Positions 61,330 to 64,000 of a stretch of 64,000 nucleotides of DNA are shown here, piece by piece. Position 1 is the stretch's first letter. Each line of letters opens with the position of its first letter. The position numbers were made by a program, and so were the translations under genes. Under the pieces are notes generated by a model. It saw only the letters and a list, made by a program, of their open reading frames with translations. It was not told the DNA's origin and did no database searches. The stretch comes from Streptomyces sp. NBC_01276 (GTDB lineage: Bacteria; Actinomycetota; Actinomycetes; Streptomycetales; Streptomycetaceae): positions 1 to 64,000 of the forward strand of contig NZ_CP108443.1 in the NCBI RefSeq assembly GCF_041435355.1. Reading direction: 5' to 3'.

Positions 61330-61904
61330 GACGGTCTCCCAGTAGATCAACAGCAGAGTCCGGCCATCCCACCACACACCACTGACATCACGATCCGTGA
61401 ACCTCCACGGAAAGCGGACCAGAACCCCAAGAAGTCGTCATAGCCACTGCGCCCGCGCCCGCGTACAGGACCGCGTGGTGGGCCACTCCCCCCCTGCCAC
61501 GCGGCTGTGCCCCGCAGGCCGGCCGGACAGGGAGCCGAACTCGCCCACCACAGCGGGTGCGCCCTCCACCCCTGGCTGTTCCGTTACGCCCGGGCGAGTG
61601 ACCAGCGGCGGACCGGCGGGCGCGTACCGCACCCACGCCAGAACGGCGCTTGGTCAGCTGCGGGGGCTGAAGCCTCCCAACCGTGCCAGGAACGAGCGCG
61701 TCCGCCCGACGTCCGGCCCGGGGGCTGCCGCCACCGTCTCCGGGCCCTCATCAGCGGCATCGTTCGCGGCCCGGTAGCCGGTGCGCAGTGCGATGACCTC
61801 CATGCGGCGGGCGTCCTTCACCGTGTCCGTCGGCGACGTCTGCCACACACCTCTTTTGTCAATCGCGCTTGCGTTTGCGGTCGGGGTGGGGCAGGGTCGC
61901 TTCC
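61330..61904. other. Intergenic with possible gene remnant
   Basis: About 575 bases. On the minus strand, 61654-61804 reads MEVIALRTGYRAANDAADEG and so on to a stop, possibly a small gene or fragment of about 50 codons, but without support. Otherwise nothing was seen. Confidence 0.4.
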
Positions 61905-62171
61905 ATGACGACTTCCACTCCCGTGCCCCGCGTCGACCTGACCGCGACGGAAACGGGCGAGCTCGACCGGCTCGCCCGTGACGTGGAAGCGTGCGCGGCC
62001 GCGCTGGAGCAGGCGCGCTCCGCGCTCGGTGAGGCCGCCGGGAGGATCGCCGCGGGACACGGGCGCGGCGGACCTGCCGCGGTCGCCGCCCGCGTGGGAT
62101 GGTCGCGCCAGCACGTCTCCACCCTGACCGCCGCCCACCGCCGCCAGCAGACCGAACAGGACGCGGCATGA
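61905..62171 (+). CDS. Small HTH-like protein, first gene of a possible toxin-antitoxin operon
   Basis: An 88-residue protein from ATG 61905. A long helix (LTATETGELDRLARDVEACA, ALEQARSALGEAAGRIA) leads to GPAAVAARVGWSRQHVSTLT, an HTH-like segment typical of short actinobacterial regulators that precede toxin-like genes. It overlaps the next start by 4 bases. It may bind the operon promoter; no clear palindrome was found in the short gap upstream. Confidence 0.65.
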   Translation: MTTSTPVPRVDLTATETGELDRLARDVEACAAALEQARSALGEAAGRIAAGHGRGGPAAVAARVGWSRQHVSTLTAAHRRQQTEQDAA

Positions 62172-62539
62172 GCACCGCCCCCGAACCCGCCCACCAGCCG
62201 GGCCTGCCCCAGCCGGCCGCCCGCGCCGAGGAGCTCCGTGCGGCTCTCTCGCGGATCGCCCCGGATGCGGTCGCGACCTTCGACGCGGAGCGGGCCGAGG
62301 CCGTGGCCCGCGCGCGTCAGGAGGTCAGTTCCGCGCCCATGCGCAGGTTCCTGCGCCAGTGGGCCGTGCACGTCGCCGTCGAACGTCACCCCCGGCAGGC
62401 CGCCCGGCTGCGCTTCCTTGAGGCGCGGGCTGGCGAGGTCACCGACTTGGCGCAGGCGCAGGCGATCGCCGCGGAGATCGGGCAGATCCTCGACAAGGCT
62501 GCCGCCGAGGCCGGGCTGCCGCATGGTGGGGAGTCTTGA
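62168..62539 (+). CDS. DUF6247 family protein (antitoxin-like)
   Basis: A 123-residue helical protein. RAEELRAALSRIAPDAVATF, then MRRFLRQWAVHVAVERHPRQ and ARAGEVTDLAQAQAIAAEIG follow the DUF6247 pattern, a family typically encoded directly before RelE/ParE-like toxins in streptomycetes. It overlaps genes on both sides by 4 bases, so translation of all three is coupled. Antitoxin role is inferred from position. Confidence 0.75.
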   Translation: MSTAPEPAHQPGLPQPAARAEELRAALSRIAPDAVATFDAERAEAVARARQEVSSAPMRRFLRQWAVHVAVERHPRQAARLRFLEARAGEVTDLAQAQAIAAEIGQILDKAAAEAGLPHGGES

Positions 62540-62818
62540 GCCGCTGGCGGTGGGAGTACGACCCTGACGCCGAGCACGTGGTCAAAGGCCTGCCCGCCCA
62601 TCTCGTGTCCGAGGTGGAGCGTCTGGCCAACGAGCTCGTCGCCCTGGCCGACGTCGGCGTCGACGTCACCGAAGTCGGCGAAGGCTCCCGCCGAGGCGTG
62701 CCCGGCGGCCTCCGCCGCATCCCGCTCCTGGCCGACGGCTGGTTCTACGCCCTGCCACTGCCCCGCCTGCACCTGATCGCCCTCGTCCGCGTCATCCCCC
62801 CCGTACACCGATCTGTAA
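62536..62818 (+). CDS. RelE/ParE-like toxin with TTG start and disputed C-terminus
   Basis: TTG 62536 overlaps the DUF6247 stop (TTGA) after GGTGGGGAG. WRWEYDPDAEHVVKGLPAHL, then VSEVERLANELVALADVGVD, GGLRRIPLLADGWFYALPLP and LHLIALVRVIPP fit the RelE/ParE toxin fold. A run of seven C (near 62795-62802) follows. As sequenced the frame runs on to 63112 in antisense sequence; with one C fewer it would end VIPPYTDL at the TAA at 62816-62818, a natural end. I take the short form as real and the extra C as an error or mutation. Confidence 0.6.
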
Positions 62819-62927
62819 GAGCCGCCGACGGCGTCCCGCAGCGCCAAGGGCCGCGGGACGCCCCGCACTCTGCGGTACCCGGGCGCGGAACATGCGGCCA
62901 GGACGCCGCGCGCGGGAGCGGGGTTAG

Positions 62928-63317
62928 GGAACGACCAGGAAGAACGGCTGGTCCCGGGGAGGCGCTGCCGATGGCCGTGAGGACATACAGCGAGATACTG
63001 CCGCAGGCGGAGTTGTTCTGCGCCACCAGGATCGTGCCGAAGCTCCCGTTGCCCACGGTGGCCACCGGAACGGAGTGGGCGGCATCGATCTCCGGGGCCA
63101 GGACCACGCAGTAGCGGCCGACGGCCGTCTTGCGGACGGACGCGATGGTGTTCGTCTGCTGGGCGACGGTGCCGTCGGCCTTGACGACTCGGCGGCCTGG
63201 GCGTAGGGGGCCTTCGCGGTGGCGGTCGGATCGGCCGCCACCGCGACCCCGGCGAAGGCCGCCCCCGCGGAGGCGACGACGACAGCGGCAGCGATCAACG
63301 GGGGCGAACGCGCATGA
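62928..63317 (-). pseudogene. Small secreted protein, three frameshifts
   Basis: Across frames: ATG 63317, then after a C-run PLIAAAVVVASAGAAFAGVA (signal peptide), ADPTATAKAPYAQAA; shifted: VVKADGTVAQQTNTIASVRK, then TAVGRYCVVLAPEIDAAHSV, VPVATVGNGSFGTILVAQNN, LYVLTAIGSASP; shifted: RDQPFFLVVP and stop. Breaks are near 63310, 63190 and 62957. Small secreted streptomycete proteins of this kind (VRxxxxGxYCVxL) are common; function unknown. Likely a pseudogene, unless several base errors cluster here. Confidence 0.6.
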
Positions 63318-63679
63318 AAATCCTTTCCCGCCCTCGAGTCCCCCGGGAGCTGATGGGGCGTGCGCGCACCTCCGCCACCGCCTCCACCGGACACAGGCAG
63401 GACGGTCGAACCTGAACGCAAGTACGGACACCGAACGCCAAGAGCGTCGCGGGCCCGGCGGGCGTGTCCCCATCACGCCGGGCCAGGGCATCGTTTCTCC
63501 CTCACACGAACAGCCCAGCCCAGCCCCCGCGGAGGCCTGCGGACCCACCGGCCCGCGCCCCGCCGCTCCACCACCGCACGTCGAGCGCGCCTCGCCACCC
63601 GGCCAACGCAGCTCGCGAGCCCCCAGGGCGACGCGCTCGTCAGGATCCCGCGTCAGCTCCTCGCAGAGCCGCATCGCGT

Positions 63680-63934
63680 CATCGCGGCCTCACCTACGGC
63701 ACCACCGGCTGGGACAGCACCACCTGGCCCCTCCTCCGCGGCACCCCCGACATCAACGGCGCCGGCCTCCCCGACCTCTACCTCACCCGCAACGACGGCA
63801 CCCTCCACCTCTGCAACGGAGGCCGCACCACCATCGGCACCGGCCGACGCGTCGAGGAAGACGACTGGGCCACCGCCCGCACCCTCGGCCCTCGGATATC
63901 CACCGACAAGGAGCGCAAGCAGGCGAGTGCCTGA
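63680..63934 (+). pseudogene. FG-GAP/VCBS-repeat C-terminal fragment
   Basis: The frame reads LTYGTTGWDSTTWPLLRGTP, DINGAGLPDLYLTRNDGTLH, LCNGGRTTIGTGRRVEEDDW. DxNGxGxPDLYxxxxDGTLxLxNG is an FG-GAP/VCBS calcium-binding beta-propeller blade, as at the C-terminus of many secreted streptomycete proteins. Nothing upstream is coding, so only the last blade is left. Confidence 0.7.
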
Positions 63935-63965
63935 CGGGGAGTGATTCCCGGCCAGGCACTCGCCT
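63921..63965. terminator. Terminator hairpin
   Basis: AGGCGAGTGCCTG (63921-63933) is perfectly complementary to CAGGCACTCGCCT (63953-63965), a 13-bp stem with a 19-base loop. It overlaps the end of the FG-GAP fragment and is probably the original gene's terminator. Confidence 0.85.
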
Positions 63966-64000
63966 GTCGCTTCTCCCTGTGGCGACGCGCCAGTGCTTTC

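Overview
This is very high-GC DNA with GTG and even TTG starts, small secreted ricin-fold lectins, a SCO6880-type conjugation protein, and Asp23, AmaP, DUF6286, DUF5954 and DUF6247 families. Together these point to Streptomyces or a close relative. The first ~390 bases are packed with short perfect foldbacks with 3-nt or GCTTCGC/GCTGCGC-type loops, the form of a linear-replicon telomere. The window is therefore probably the end of a linear chromosome or linear plasmid, read inwards. No telomere-protein genes (tap/tpg), replication gene, CRISPR array, rRNA or credible tRNA was seen.

Layout. 0.4-7 kb: a secreted lectin, then a recombination island: zinc-ribbon recombinase-like gene (frameshifted), XRE regulator, tyrosine recombinase, truncated TniB and intact TniA. 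7-11 kb: DUF3027-like gene, a reductase/hydrolase operon with a divergent TetR gene and palindromic operator, then a second lectin among IS5 debris. 11-17.8 kb: decayed IS3/IS5, a 5'-truncated acetyltransferase, and a head-to-head pair of 5'-truncated genes (HEAT-repeat and STAND-type C-terminal region) meeting near 15.17 kb.

17.8-34.2 kb is the most coherent block: an actinobacterial type IV secretion/conjugation cluster. It holds VirD4-like coupling protein (21997-23751), VirB4-like ATPase, SCO6880-like protein, VirB6/TrbL-like channel protein, VirB8-like protein, a small two-TM subunit, a MinD/ParA-like ATPase and a VirB1-like lytic transglycosylase-NlpC/P60 hydrolase. Beside it is a 941-residue protein with two dinucleotide-binding-like motifs, divergent from a zinc-ribbon gene. 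Paralogous TPR-like genes flank the T4SS operon; one is broken by two apparent 1-base deletions.

34-45.8 kb is a graveyard of immunity-like and secreted-protein genes (DUF4241, SMI1/KNR4, DUF1524 nuclease, DUF5954, PAS fragment) cut by IS701, IS110, Tn3, ISL3 and IS5 remnants. 45.9-50.3 kb is an Asp23 envelope-stress cluster: AmaP, DUF6286, two Asp23 proteins and a small membrane protein on the minus strand, divergent from an ECF sigma gene overlapping a protein with a zinc anti-sigma motif plus an Asp23-like region.

51-58 kb holds a membrane protein, an apparently leaderless winged-helix gene, a STAS protein, a conserved hypothetical, and an SDR/SgcJ-EcaC operon divergent from a MarR gene with an 11-bp inverted-repeat operator. 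An IS5/IS427-type element sits exactly at the MarR stop codon. 59-64 kb has ISL3 debris, small hypotheticals, a three-gene HTH/DUF6247/RelE-like module and fragments of secreted proteins.

Many apparent pseudogenes differ from an intact frame by a single base, often in G or C runs. Some may be consensus errors rather than biology; this affects how the decay should be read.
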